NCBI RefSeq assembly: GCF_028453695.1
Contig: NC_135779.1
Span: forward strand, 9,746,831 to 9,810,830
DNA: 64,000 nt
Direction: 5' to 3'
DNA from: Augochlora pura
Lineage: Eukaryota > Arthropoda > Insecta > Hymenoptera > Halictidae
The notes under the pieces are model-generated. The model was not told the origin of the DNA, did not search any database, and saw only the letters and a program-made list of their open reading frames with translations. Shown piece after piece: positions 49,190 to 62,660 of the stretch (the stretch's first letter is position 1; each line of letters begins with the position of its first letter). The translations under genes and the position numbers were made by a program.

Positions 49190-50714
49190 AGTGAGGAGGA
49201 GCGAAGTCGGCTCCATCCGCGTTACATGGCCCAAGTGAACGAAGCTAGTGCGTTTAAGGCGTACATATACAAGCGTGCATTGTAGCGAATCGAGTCGCCA
49301 ATCACACACAGATATATACCCGTTTTAATTCGTTCGATTAATGCACGTTACGTGACAAGTATCGAGTAGTTACTCGATCGGCTGGTAAAAGGTATTCGAG
49401 AATCCGCGGCGACTCGCTTTCACCGAAACATGTATTGTATTCGACGTCGTTCACGATACCGTTCCGAAACGAGATGTAACGTACGAGGCGAGGTGAATTA
49501 ATCGAGTGACATGTGAATTATAAAAGAAATTTTAAAAAAGTAAAGATCAATGGAAAGGAAGCAGTTACGCTGAGTGAGTACACACCGTAAATATAAGGAA
49601 ATTAAAAGAAATAAAAAAAAAGGAAGGAATATAAAGTAGTGTCGTGCCCGCGGTTCTAAGAGGTTCGCGCGTTGAAAATTTAACCAAGGAAGAAAACGCC
49701 GATGGTTGGTTCTATCGTCCGGTAGATCGATTGTTTATTAGTGGGGTTTACCGGGAATAGTTCAGGCGGTTACCGTGACCTCCTTGTTCTTGGGTGTTCG
49801 GCGTGAACGAGGCTGTACGAAATATTACCGTATATAATTGACGCGAGTGTGATTATGCTCAACAAATATGCGTTGGGATGTATCGGCCGCCCGACCGCGT
49901 TGTGCTCGGTGTGCTTGGTGTGACGTGTGATTAGCCGCCTTTCTTCATACGCGATTCAGTGGTGTACGATGTGGTGTACGGCGACGGTCCTGATCTTTAT
50001 AGCCGTTGTCATCAGTGGTGTCCACTATCAAGGCTTCTCCTCCTCCTTCTTCTCTTCGTCTCCGTCGTCGTCGTGGTTGTTGTTGTCGTCGACGTGCGTC
50101 GCGACGCAAAAATTTAATCGCGAGAGCCCCGTTGCCACCCTCTTCTATCGGCCGATCGTTCCACAGCGCTGCCCTGACGACAGCACTCGTCCTGCCTGGG
50201 GTCACTACCTTCCGGCTAGTGACTAATGTTAATCTGTTTGTTGCCAGTGATTAAATTGAGAGTGTCCGAAGTGGGAGGAAGCTCCTTCGTTCGTCGTGGT
50301 ATACACGTAACGGTTCCTTCGTTTTCGTCGCGTGTGAGTCGCGAGCCCTGCCACGAGTTCCCCGTGAATCGGATAGGAGATCAATTCTGTGTCGATTCGG
50401 ATTACCAATACGTCACGGATCTATTTGATTTCTGCTCGCGTGAAACAAAACGAAAATTGATATAAATATTGTATATATATATACATATATACACATATAA
50501 ATATATATACGTATATATATCTAAATATTTAAAAAAAAGGTATACATATAGGGAAGAAGCAGGAGAGGCTTCTTCAGCCGACCCGCTGGCGGTATTGAAT
50601 ATCGGTGGTGTGGTGAGAGTGACGTGATTAGCGTCGGGCGAAGTTGTGTGTCGTTGTACAGTGCCGCCAAACGATACCACAACATCCGATCCCAAATGAA
50701 GAGTTCGGAGCAAA
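49190..50714 (+). other. Probable 5'UTR/promoter region of spen
   Basis: CpG-rich, non-coding by inspection, ending at the Spen start codon. It contains several short upstream ATGs and an AT-dinucleotide tract (50468-50510). Open frames here lack protein character. Whether this is one long 5'UTR exon or contains introns cannot be decided. Confidence 0.4.
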
Positions 50715-50797
50715 ATGGTTAGAGAGACACGTCACCTGTGGGTTGGAAATCTGCCGGAAAACATCCGAGAGGATCGCATACGAGAACATTTCAAACG
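50715..50797 (+). CDS. spen: split ends (Spen/SHARP), first coding exon only
   Basis: Spen is a very large nuclear RNA-binding corepressor adaptor with N-terminal RRMs and a C-terminal SPOC domain. It acts in Notch, EGFR and Wnt signalling and RNA-guided silencing. The exon encodes MVRETRHLWVGNLPENIRED, then RIREHFKR. This is the conserved start of RRM1, with RNP2 motif LWVGNL, and is almost identical to the start of animal Spen proteins. It ends in phase 2 at donor GTACGT. The next exon, expected to continue RRM1 with YGRV-type sequence, was not found by 64000, so the gene is partial here because of a long intron. Confidence 0.9.
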
Positions 50798-53700
50798 GTA
50801 CGTATCCTTCTTAACTACGTTCCTATACCTTTTCTGTTCTTTTTGTTTTTCTTTTTATCGCATGCCTTTCAACGAAAGGCACCTTACGTAACTGTGCATG
50901 TGTGTGCCGCCGCGGGTACACCTCACATGCACACTTACGTGACCACACGTAACCGCACGCATGCTAATTATACAAGAAACATAGTAAAATTCGAAGCATG
51001 CCATTTGGCAACAATCGTGTACGAAGCGTATGTACACGGTTCTCTCTCCCCGTGTGTTTTCGTTTACAATGTATCGCATACCTGGGTCGCGTTTAATATA
51101 GAGGACACGGACCTTGAGAACCCCGAGATTTACGGTCCTTTCGATTCGCCGAAGTGTTTCCAATTTACCCGTAGGCCCATGAACCAAACGAAAGAATTGC
51201 CGGCGGCCTACCTCGCCTACCTTTTCTCGCATTTAAGAAAGCCGGGGGATAACTTCGCTATTGTTGCTGCAGTCTGGACGCACAGTCAACAATAATGTCC
51301 CCTAGAATTTTACGACTGCACGGTCGTGGGTTGCGGCAGTATCTGCCAGGGCTTTACTCCTCCGTCTGCTAGCCAATACAGAATGTAAAGTGCTCCGTGT
51401 TACTACGATGTTCCATGACCTGTAAATGAACGAGACGAAGAAGAGAGACAGTCGTTTGTTCGTTATTTACAAGCTGTTTGTTTATGTCTAGTATAGAAGG
51501 AGGGGGGAGGGGAACATTATCAGTTTCGTCGAAACCGGAATTCAGGAGCATGTAAGGTGTCTACCCGATGTTTTCGACTCCGTACGTAGACTGAGGATTC
51601 TGAACGCGTGTGTCCACACACCCACGCCTCGTACACACGCACGAAGAGAGAGACACGCATCTACACGCGTCCGCGAGCCAGCGCGTGTACAAACGTGCGA
51701 TATACGGAGAGCCTTGGCTCTGTCTCTCCTCTCCTCGTAGCGTGAGCGCGCCGTCATTTGTTTTTTCCCCGAAGTAATAATAGCTGAGGACAGCCATTTT
51801 GAGAGCTCGCAGCGGCACGAAGTTATTGTTCGACAGTGGCGCTCAAACCGGGGATCCACGCGCCGGGGCACGCCTTAAGCACGCTTTGCGAAAGAAAGCT
51901 ACGATTCTGACGATGACCTATGCTTATTTTATTAACGTTTTAGCTTGCGGTGTGCCCATTGCTACTTTAACGAAGTTGCAATTGTTGCCGAGTGTCTGGA
52001 AACAATTATGAGAGGAAATACTTTGTGAAAGTTAGGTTAGACGAAATTTACTAGTTTTCTAGTTTAATATTTATGTCTTGGAGCTCAATATTCGCCTTTT
52101 CTTGTGTTCGGTTGTTTAAAAACTGAATTTCGTTGTCTCAGGTTATGTAATGGTTTCTTATCGAGAAGTATTATACGCTTTCTGTATTTTTGGAATACTT
52201 AATGAACAACATTTGCGTGACTATGAGGTCATTTTTTTGCCGGTTAAACATATTTCGTACAAATATTGTATTGTAGGCACAAAATCGTACTTTTTGTAGC
52301 GTTTCTAGTTTTATTGTACGATATTTCAAGTTAAACCTGCGATGCTAAATCATTCAATCCACGGCATTGTGGAAACAATGATGCTGTGATTTACGTTAGG
52401 CGTATTCGCTCCTTTAATAATATGCAAGTATCTGAATGAATGAAGTAGACATATCGTATACAAAGGAGCGGCTCTAAAATGCATGTAGAATTGTTAAAGA
52501 GCAGAGATCGAAGTAGGAAAACAGAAGTGAAAACTAACGGTGACGTTGGCGAAGTGACTCTCAACTTGCGGATACTCATTTGACCGTTCGAGACAACAGA
52601 CTATTCAGTCTTCGTTTTGTTATAATCCAAGATACATCGTACTTTTAGGCATTATTGTTTTTTTTCCGCGGACTTGATACATGATTATAAAAAACGTACT
52701 TACTATTATTTTTTTTGCCACTTCTCTACCGAACAATACAGTGCTACTGTTTTCAAGTATTTTCTATACTACATTTCCGCTTATATACATTTCTTTGTTC
52801 CTTCAAATTTCTTCCTGTATAACATTTTTGTAGCATTTGATTATTCTACACTAGTACGTTAGTGCTTCTAATTGACTGAACACGCTATATAGCGTAAATA
52901 GGGTATTTTATATAAAATTAGAACTTCTAATTCATGTTCGGATACGTTAGGTTAACTGCATTGATCAAACTGTACGATGAAATCACTAATTTCTTGTGAG
53001 GGTGGGCATTTTGTTTCTCAAGAAAAATGACCTTGCGATGTTTTCAGCAAGGACTCCCGTTTTCATTGTACTGTTAATTTTTCGCGTCAAAATGCACGCA
53101 TGTTGGTGAATATTCACGTCACCAACGACGTTACATTTTACGTGCCAGCTGACGATACTAGGTTTGTACACTGGCTTCGGTCTTACGGTCGTCTACCGTG
53201 CGTTATAGCCTTAAAGGTTCGTCCTTAAAATGGCGGGTGGCGTCGTTACGCCGTTGACCTCTCGTTTCTCGAAACCGTCGGTACGCGGATCGTAATACTT
53301 CTTCCGACGTGTCTTCAAACTCTTTCCATTATATTCTCGTTTAAGAATAGTTCAGTGAACTTCCCAGTGACGCGTAATATTTCCCAAACACGTATATGCA
53401 AGCATTTCGCGTACCACATAACCTACAACGTCTCCTTCGAGTACAACGTGGCCGTCTTCTCGAGCATTATGTAAAGGTAATTACGGATTTAATTTGATTT
53501 TACGTGTACCAGCCGTACTGGAAGGTTTGCAGTCGTTGTCGTAACGATCGCTGAAGATAAAAAAATAAAGTTAGCGAAGTAGTGAGCGAACACAGAAGTG
53601 CAGGAAACAATAAATCGAAAATAAAGAATTCTGTCGCGTCTTGCATTTACCCTGCAGAGTCCGTAGCTCGGTTCGCAGGTCTGTTTTGAAACGCACAGCC

Positions 53701-53842
53701 GCTGTACTCTTCTGTGTACGGTACGTGCATCGTATTCTGGCATCGCGCGTTACACCCACTCGCTGAAACGTACATTTCTCCTGTGCAACCAGACACGCAT
53801 AGAGCGCGACGTACTACCGAATTTCTCTGCTCGCAGTGTACA

Positions 53843-53863
53843 CGAGAGAGAGAGAGAGAGAGA
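53843..53863. repeat. (GA)n microsatellite
   Basis: About ten GA dinucleotides in the spen intron. Confidence 0.9.
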
Positions 53864-54346
53864 ACCGTATCCATCGAGTGTGCACATGTATATATGTACA
53901 CGCCTCTGTGCACAAGTAATATGCACACGTATCGCGTTCGCAATTTATGGTCACACGGAGATAAGAGTATACGCAGCTTTCGAGCACATAGAGACCGTGC
54001 CCGGCTCGTCGTGCACACGTATCACACACCTACGCTACGCGTTGACCAAAAACTCGTTTTTTATTTCTCTGTGTGACATAAATAAATACTCTGGGTAATA
54101 AATCTCGCAAAATGTTGTAGAACATGTGGTGGACAGTGTCGGCTTGGAAATTTTTCTGAGAAAAACTGGGAAGGACTTTTTCGGACCAGGCCAATATTTA
54201 CAATTTCCGTGGGTGCGTGTGTGACCAGCACGTCCGTGTATTGACAGAATGCTTGAGAATTCAAACGTGTGAGAGCGCGCACGCGTACATATATGTGTGT
54301 GCGGCGGGTTGCCGGCGTATTTTGTTATATTGATCGCGCGTGGTCG

Positions 54347-54475
54347 ACCACCTCCCCTTCTCCAGCCTCACTCTCTGCCCCATCTCTCTCCCCACCCCAT
54401 ACCCTACCGCGCCCCTGCACCCCATGCTCACCCCACCTTGCCGTTCTGCGCCTCCTCGTCCTCGTGTTCCACTCG
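54347..54475. repeat. C-rich polypyrimidine tract
   Basis: About 130 bp of C/T-rich sequence, very poor in purines (ctctccccaccccatac and similar). It could form triplex or i-motif structures; no gene is linked to it. Confidence 0.7.
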
Positions 54476-57400
54476 ACGTCACCCATCCGAAAACCTTCGA
54501 CTCTTCGACAACCTCCAGTCACACGTATTTTCGTGTGTTGGTGCAGGCTACGATGATATACGAGCTGTCACAAATATGTATCCAAGTTACATAGCCCCTA
54601 TGTGTTCGGGGACTCGACGGCTTCGTGTGTTCGCGTCGATGTGCTTCCTTATAGCGGCAATCGAATTCCTCGGTTCTGCAATCAAACGCGTCTTGACGCG
54701 TTCGCTGCCGAGCGAGCATTTCATTGCTTTTGTCTCAGGACTTGAAATTCTCTAGATCAGAATCACAGTTTCATGAGAAAATTCGCTGCCGGTCAGTATT
54801 GACCCAGTCGAAGTATTTAACAAAACAGTAAGAAGATACGCCTTATTCAGAAACGGTGCATTCTAAAATAGATATCTCGCCGGGTAAATAGAAATTATTC
54901 TCGAGGAATAGGTTCTAGCTATAGCCGGCTCTAGAGCCTGGGCTATAAGTGTTCGAATAACCTAACGCACCTTCGAATTGTTTTATTTTATTTATATATT
55001 CTAGATAGGTGACCTGGAAAGCATAGGACACTTCAATTATTTTAACAAATCGTTCTATTTTATGCTTTGCCGAGGAGTTCTCCAGTCTTTCTAGAATAAA
55101 GATTTGTAATTTCCACATCTGCATCTGAGATAATAATTTCGGCTGCCGCCGGCAGTTGCCTTTTAGCTGTAAACACTGTACCGCGGTAGTGCCGACGGCA
55201 CTTATCCATCGTTTTGTGTATTAGATTGTTCAGAGCGTTCAGAGAACAAATTCTGGACAATCTGATGTTCGAACGATGTTTGAACTGTTCTTTACTTTTT
55301 GCTGGAAAATATTAATTGCGTTCCTCATTGATAGTTTGGAATGGCAATCAATAATGGCGTGATCGCCGGTGGACACGGAATTGCAACACACTTTTCCCCG
55401 ATCAGCTTTCCCAGCGTAAAAGGGTTTCGAGATTCGGCAGACCGAGGTCCACCGAAGAACACCTGCTCGGAGAAAAAGCCGATACCGCCAAATTTCTTCA
55501 TCCATCGACCCTGGTCTGAGGTACGGTATCTGGCAAGCGGCCGGCATTGCGTTTCAGATCGAAACGACTTCGTTGCCTTCTCCTTCGTGTCTCGCGGCAG
55601 CAGCGTGTCTCTCGGTTCTCGCGGTGTTGCCGCGTCCGCGCCGGTCGTTTACGCGTTGCTGGCTTGGCAACGCCGCATCTTTTGCCCTCTCACACAGCGA
55701 ACACGACCGACTGAGTTGGCAGCTTGGTAAACGGACCACTCCGTGTACTTGCCTCGATCATCGTTCTGCGAACTCGCACATTAGTTGGTCGTCCGTTCTT
55801 CAGCCAGAGAAATCCGAACAGATAGTTTTTCGTTTCTCAGTGTTAGCGAAAAAGTCATACCGCTTTTCAGAAAGAAGGAGAAAGAGAGAGAGATCCATGG
55901 AATATCTAGTATAGCACAGGATTACGGTGTTCCGTACGTAAGGGAATATTGTGTTAACGACGTACAGTGATCCGTTGCTGGGTACGCCCTTCTTCGAATA
56001 GAAACAATGACATGTCGCAAAACAAAAAGCATTTCCGGAACAGTCTCTGTCGAAAGCAACGATTCGCCGTTGGTTCGGCACGTACGGCGAAATTTATCGC
56101 TTCAAATACGTCTGGAATATTTCCAGGCCGACTGATCGTTCTCCGCACGGGTCAAAACGAACCGTCCATCGCTGACTGTCGACTCGGATGGTTTATAATG
56201 CGTCGAGTGTGTATAATACTTATAGAATAATGCAGTCTATGCATGTCTCCGCATAATGCCAGGATATACGTGCGCCTGTATGCGCGAGAATACGTGCATA
56301 AACGTGGACGTGTAATCGGCGTATGCTCTCGGAGGGTTCTTGGCCGCGTAGAACACATGACTGACTTTCACCGACTAAGGCGCCGAGTTCGCAAGGGAGG
56401 TGGACAGCGTACAAGACGTTCCGAAAACATCGGATATCTGTGGCCTATAATTCCTATGCACTGCCCAGCTTTTAGAGCACTCTCTGGATCTCGTATCAAG
56501 ATTAGTCGAGACTTTTCCCCTGCGAACTTAATTCGAGAAATTCAGCCAACACAATGCTACCGCAAATATAGGTTAAAGGGTAAATAAACCCTAGGGGTAT
56601 CGCACCCAAGAGAAACAAACAAACAAAAGTATACGAAGATTACAAAGTAATACTAATAAGTATTCGGTTTTTATTTTAAAGCTATACCTATCGACTAGTG
56701 CTACATTTGTTAATATAAGATGGAGAAAATTTTAAAATATATATTTTGGGTTGAGCACCCCCTTTACAAAAATTATATGCGACAAGACTTCAATATTTTG
56801 GAGTTGTATAATATTGCAGCTTGGAGGAAGTTCGTAGCTGTTCTTACCTTTGGTTACCTAACATATTTGCCGTTTTTCATCGGACATTATTTTTTGCGCA
56901 GTTCATTCCTCTCGGTAATATATTCTAATCCATTTCTTTCTAGTATCACGACCTCCTGTACGGCGTAATGTATTGAAAACTATTCTCCGATCTGGAATTG
57001 AATTACAAAAATCTTCCTTGTATCATTCACCCTCGTGCGTGCCGTTCAGTAGTATAAAATCGAATGGGTCAAGTATACCGTTCAGTGACCCTGTTTAATA
57101 GTTGTTAAACGTGAGCGCCCCCATTTTTCTTTGAAGCACGCTGCATGCGCAAATAACGGGACGAAACGTTTTCAGTGTACCTGACATTTTCCTTGCAATT
57201 CTCTCCCACAAAAAAAATAAATGCATAACAAAGACTCGTCCTGAGATTTGTTATTCCGTCGTAGTGGTGTTAATAAATACGGTAACGGAAATAAATTAGA
57301 TATAAGTTTCTAGAGAATTTCTTCTGTGTGCGTCGGAGCATGAACCTTTTCTTGAAAATTCTTTTTCAAGCGACCAGCGTTCCAATTTCTATATTAGGAA

Positions 57401-57763
57401 AAATATCCAATATGGCTGCCCCTCGGACGCTGGTCCCAGCATTCCAACGTCGCTCCATGTATTCCCAAACTCGTTTCGAAAAACGTTCAGAGTTCTCGAG
57501 TGCGTTCTATGGCGAACCTTCTAAATTTACAATTGACCTTCCGACGAACAAATAATCTCGAATATGTTGGAGCGACGGAGTTCACAAAAAATTATGCGTT
57601 TAGGGACATGTTCGTCGATCGAACCCCTTACTTTCAAAACACCTTGTGTGCACACTTCCGCGAGCACCTCGCTACGGTGTTTGTCTTCGACGAGTCCTGA
57701 ACCTTGCGAGCCAACCCTAAAAATAACCTGGGCACCTCGAACACCCCAGTTGCTGAACTTCAA

Positions 57764-57766
<3 letters not shown>

Positions 57767-57811
<45 letters not shown>
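57767..57811. repeat. (TC)n(GC)n compound microsatellite
   Basis: About 17 TC units run directly into about five GC units. Confidence 0.95.
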
Positions 57812-58144
57812 TGCTCTCGCTCTTCGTTACAATGTGTAACGTTCGCGTTGTTTCGTATTAATAGAATGCTTTACAAACTTCTAGGTGCAGGAAACGCACG
57901 CGATAAGTCGCGCGAGCAAACTCGCCCCTGCCGCGCGCCTGATAAATGCCTGTCACGATGCCGGCCAATTCTTTCAGCCCTTTTCCGCGATTTTTTTTTC
58001 CCTGGTTACTCGTCCATCGCAACTTTTCGGTTCCACGAACGCCGATGGTTTTTGTTAGTCACGTACCCACGCCACGGAAACGTGCTCGAGTGACCCAGAG
58101 GGCTCGCGAGAAATTGTAGATCTGGAATCGATAGAGTTCGCAGG

Positions 58145-58197
58145 CGGCGTTGCCGGGTGGCGTGCTCCTCACCAGCCCCCGTGAGCCGGCAACGCCG
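58145..58197. repeat. GC-rich hairpin with CCGGCAACGCCG arms
   Basis: CGGCGTTGCCGG (58145-58156) is the exact reverse complement of CCGGCAACGCCG (58186-58197). The 29-base loop gives a perfect 12-bp GC-rich stem. The same 12-mer recurs about 3.3 kb downstream. Confidence 0.8.
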
Positions 58198-61100
58198 CGC
58201 TCCCCTCGTTCTTGGGGCCAGCCGGAACGTACACGTTTTTGTAGATTTCAAGGCCTCTCCATTCGGATTAAAAAAATAATCCCTCCGCTGCCGGGCCCCT
58301 ATATGCTGACTTAATTGTATCGCATTACGTGTTCGGAACGTTTGTTGCTTTCTGTCCTCCTTTCCCCCAGGATTCCTACTAATTTTTCATTCGTCTGTAG
58401 TTTCGCCTATCTGCGAGATCTACCTCAGATAATAATAATAATTTTCTAGGAACACGGGGGTATAATCGGTCCGGCGTGATTTCTGATAGAACTTCTTTCA
58501 GGACTGGTTTAGTTTCCCTATTATATTTGTAGGGTTATAGTTATAATTAGTGCGAAACCAACCGAGGCTGTATTCATTCATTTTCTATGAACGAGTCTTA
58601 ATAACTCCAGCAACTTTAATACTGAACATACTGTGTTGTTCAAAATTACCCACCTCATATTTTATCTGTTAATATTGTTTTAATTAGAAAGACTCTCTCA
58701 CAGGAAATAATTCAATAAATATCTGCATTCAAGCATGCATTACGATGAAAGTGGCGAAAAGACTACATGAATTCAGTCTTTTTATTCTTCTGATGAAACT
58801 CACGTAACTCGATTTTAGTGCTCGCTAGATTCATTGTTAATACATAGTTATATTATATTTAGTCTTGCTGTAATATTTATAATAATTATAACGAGACGAA
58901 ATGTATCTACATTTGTCGCTATTTTTATTATAATGTATGATTTTTATTATAATGTAAAAGTACTATGAAGTACTTTTCTTAACTTATAAAATTTTCAAAA
59001 AAATGATCGAACCAGTCATTTTGATCAGTTTGTTAAGTTAGGTGTAAATTATATTCTATTGAGACCTCTTTTAACAATGTACATATATTTTAATCACTCG
59101 CCGAGACTGAGCAAGACTCGGATTCTTCTTTGGGCATTGTCAGTGACTGTCGACGACTACTAGCTCCCTAGTCGTTTCGGGTGGAAAATGAATGCGTAAC
59201 GGAGCCACGAGGTTAATATATGAAGAAAGAACAAAGGAATCTTTCTCACCGTGTGTTCGGTTGATATTTTTCAAGCGTCGGAATAAGTAGAGCGGGGCTC
59301 CGTTTGAAACGCCTCGAGGGGCCTGGTAATCCGAGATCCGGAACCAGCCCGAGACATCCGGACTGGGGAAGGGCCCCGGGTTCTCTCAGGGACAAAGGGA
59401 ATTGCCATAATAGATCGGTCAAATAACGACACCGTCGCCTTTCTCGCCGGCAAACCCGCGCTGTGCCGAACCGAACCGAGCCGAACCGAGGACTCGACTT
59501 TGTACTCTGGGGCACAGAAATATCGATGAATTCAACCGAACCGAACATCCTGACAATAAGTCACTTATTCGAACCGCGGACCTCTCCGCAAACCTCGCGC
59601 TATTTTGGTGAACGACCGTTTATGAGAGACGGCCGTACCGTGGATCCCCTTTTTTCAAATTTATTGCCAGTCATCAGACCTTCAGTTACCGCTGACAGTT
59701 TTCTCGGTACCAACTGCTGTAGCAGCATTGTCTATGAAGGAACTTAGTTTGCTGAAGAATTACATCTCGGTTTGGTAACTAAGTGGTTACACGACGGTTG
59801 TAATTTGTTTTAAGAATACTTTAATACGTAGGAAGTACTGCAATTCTGAAACATATTTGAAAGTATTAAAAATACTCACCAGTACCTTCTGAAAAAAAAA
59901 ATCGTCACAACTGAGAAAAGCAATGGCAGAAAGAATAGAGCAGCGAAAATTTTTCACGAAACTAAATTCATTAGAGTTTAGAAAGACTTGTTAAGGCTAC
60001 TTTGCAAAAATACAAAGCATTTTCATATTGAAAATTAGATATAGTGAGATCTAATTGAAGGTAACTGCAGAATGTATGGAAGAAACTGCAAGTAAAAGAA
60101 TAGACCAGAGAAATTTGTTTTATGAACAAGTTATTTTATTCTATAAGCATATTTAATATACATATAAACCTACATACATACACAATACTTGAGTATTTTT
60201 GACATGCGTTGCTTTAGAAGAATTATGTCACTAATTAATTCCAGCGATTTTATAATATCTCATTGATATAAAAATAGAAACTGGTCATTCTGACCGACAC
60301 GGTAGTACCAAAATACATACTTCGGTTTGGATGAAAGACGACAACATGGAGTGCCACGGCAGCTATCTCTCTCGATCTCCGATTCACAGATAAGTTTCTA
60401 CGAATAAAAATGCCGCGCACCTGTATAAATACGCTCGGTATTTACTTCGGTGAAACATTTCTGGTCACCAATATCGGCCATCCTACCACTACGCTGGCCA
60501 CGTAAAAACTCGGAAGAAGAATTCTTGTAATCGCGAGGATGAACAGATAAAACCTTTCTACACCGAGTTACATTGCGCAATAGGTCGCAATTCAACCCTG
60601 TTGGAAAACTGCCCTAGTTCCCCTATTTCCCCCTCGCAAACGCAAAATCGAGTATACCATCCAGAGCAGCCGTCAAGCATCGCCAAAGTAAATACACCTC
60701 CACAAGCAGACGAGTCCAGATTTTTGCCATAAATGTATAAAATCCGTAGTCCAACCGTAAGACCTTAACACTGGGTTTACCTGAGCTATGAAAATGCCAA
60801 GTTACGAGTTTCTTAATTTACGATGATTGACCGTCCGGAACAATCCCGCAGAATTACCGGTAACCCTAAAGAATCTTTAGTTTGTCTACAAACGTGTAAA
60901 TAAATATTACAACAGGGTGTATAAAACTACAGGGTGAAAATGACCCAGTAATCATTGTCTCGTACCAAAGAACATTTTCTTTCATAAATTTGTATTGAAC
61001 TTTTAGTATTTTTATATGGTGAGAATAATGAATAAGATTTGAATCCCTAAAATTTTATTTTGGGTCGCTCGTAATATCATAATGTTACTTATACTGAATA

Positions 61101-61477
61101 ATAAAAGAGCTTCGTTCTATAGTTAGGACTGTAAAGATACTTTTATGAGGGTTTTATACGCTACACTTATTCCTTTGTCGAATATTATAATAAGAATCAC
61201 TAAAGATGCACGTATCATTGTTACTTTTGCAAAGAGACATCAAATAACTGCCTTTAGTACACTAGTGTTAAACTTCGGCTTATCTGGGTTTAGAAACGTG
61301 GTGATGCATCGTTGCTAGGTAGAGTTACTTTATTTTTCTCGATTTGAACATCTAATTACAGTGAACAGCGATAGATACAGGATTCTGAATACAGGTCTGC
61401 AGCTTAGGCCAGTCCGATGAACAGGCAAGGCAAGGCAGGCAAAGGCAGCTCGACATGGTACACCGGTTCGCGGCGAG

Positions 61478-61551
61478 CCGGCAACGTCGCAAGCCGTCCG
61501 CTGAGAGCCGGCAACGCCGCGGCAGCTATTATGTAACACCCGGCAACGTCG
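61478..61551 (+). repeat. Three spaced copies of CCGGCAACGYCG
   Basis: Copies lie at 61478-61489, 61508-61519 and 61540-61551 with spacings of 30 and 32 bp. The last continues into GCCGGG, partly self-complementary. They sit at the head of a GC-rich island in the spen intron. Confidence 0.8.
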
Positions 61552-61586
61552 CCGGGATACACAGAGGGGCGCCGGGAGTGAACGTC

Positions 61587-61672
61587 GGTGGGGAGAATAG
61601 GGGCGATGGGGAGAGTCGAAAGGTGGGCGGTCGGGATACCGGCGAAGGGAGTGAAGGGAGCGAGGGGATGGG
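61587..61672 (+). repeat. G-rich purine tract with many GGGG runs
   Basis: Repeated GGGG and GGG runs within about 90 bp (ggtggggagaataggggcga, gaggggatggggg) fit the pattern of potential G-quadruplexes. A TATA-like tatatacggt follows at about 61678. Confidence 0.6.
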
Positions 61673-62079
61673 GGCATTATATACGGTAGGGAGAAAACGG
61701 GCACATACACGCCAGGGTCCCCACCCTTCGGGTTGCTGCTGCGTCACACAAGGCATTGCAACCCCTTGTCTATATAGCCTTACACACGATCGTCTACAGG
61801 GTGTCCGCGGAAATTCCGACCGCGCTTGTCGTACTACGGACTGAGAATCTCTTGGATTAAGTCGTAGAAAAGTATATTTTTTGTGGGCTTATTGTTTGTT
61901 GATCATTTGAGAGTGCTCTAGGCAAGATTTCGTCTCAATTTGGTGGACTGTTCACGCTTCGAAGATGTTTCGGGGATATTTCTTATGGTATTAGTGGAGT
62001 TTTAGAAGGCTAGACGCGAGGTAGCTGAAGCATATTCTTCTTACGGTATAAGATGTTTGATGGAAATTATGCACTATTC

Positions 62080-62660
62080 TAGAGGAGGTTTTGTTGCAAT
62101 TTTGTAGAATATTGTTGTTTCGAAGACCACGGGTGAGTGGTCCTTTCTTAAAGTCGATCATTGAGTTTGTCTTTCTAGGGTTGGTTGTTAGCAACTGTCT
62201 TTTCGACAATATTATCTTTATACTTAAAGAACGAATGAAATATTGGAAGACTAGGCACGAAGTAGTCAAAATATATCCTTTTTCTAGTTTGAAATACTCA
62301 TTGAAATTCTAGTAGTACTCTAAAGAGAATTTTATTTTAATTTCGTAATATTTTGGATTTTTAAAGAAGTATCTCAAGTATTAAGTCCATTTTATGATCA
62401 ATGGGTAAATTGGTTTTTCTAGGATGATCTTAGGAAATTCTTTTCCAAAGACAGTTATATTATTCCTCGACAGAGAATTTTTCCAGGTATGGAATTCAAA
62501 AATGTGATTTTTTTCTCAGCTCACGAGTGTATTGAAACTTAGTTATTGCCTTAACTTTGGTTTTAGTTTTGTAGAATATTAGATATTTAAAGTATAATTT
62601 CAAAAACTGATTGATTCTTTTAATAGATGGTGAATTGATTTTGTAGATTTAGTGACTTGC
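62080..62660. repeat. Three degenerate direct repeats, ~225-240-bp period
   Basis: Shared landmarks are ttgtagaatattgttgtttcgaag (62101), ttcgtaatattttggatttttaaag (62341) and ttttgtagaatattagatatttaaag (62570). Each is followed about 60-80 bp later by a gattgaattggtttttctagg-type stretch. Divergence is high, so this is an old tandem array. Confidence 0.5.

Noticed and set aside
50738..51295. 186-codon open frame overlapping the spen first exon
   Set aside because: It begins at a non-ATG codon in a different frame from the clear Spen exon, crosses the strong GTACGT donor and matches no family I recognise.
54269..54755. Overlapping open frames up to 152 codons
   Set aside because: They come from a C-rich tract open in all three plus frames, with no recognisable domain.
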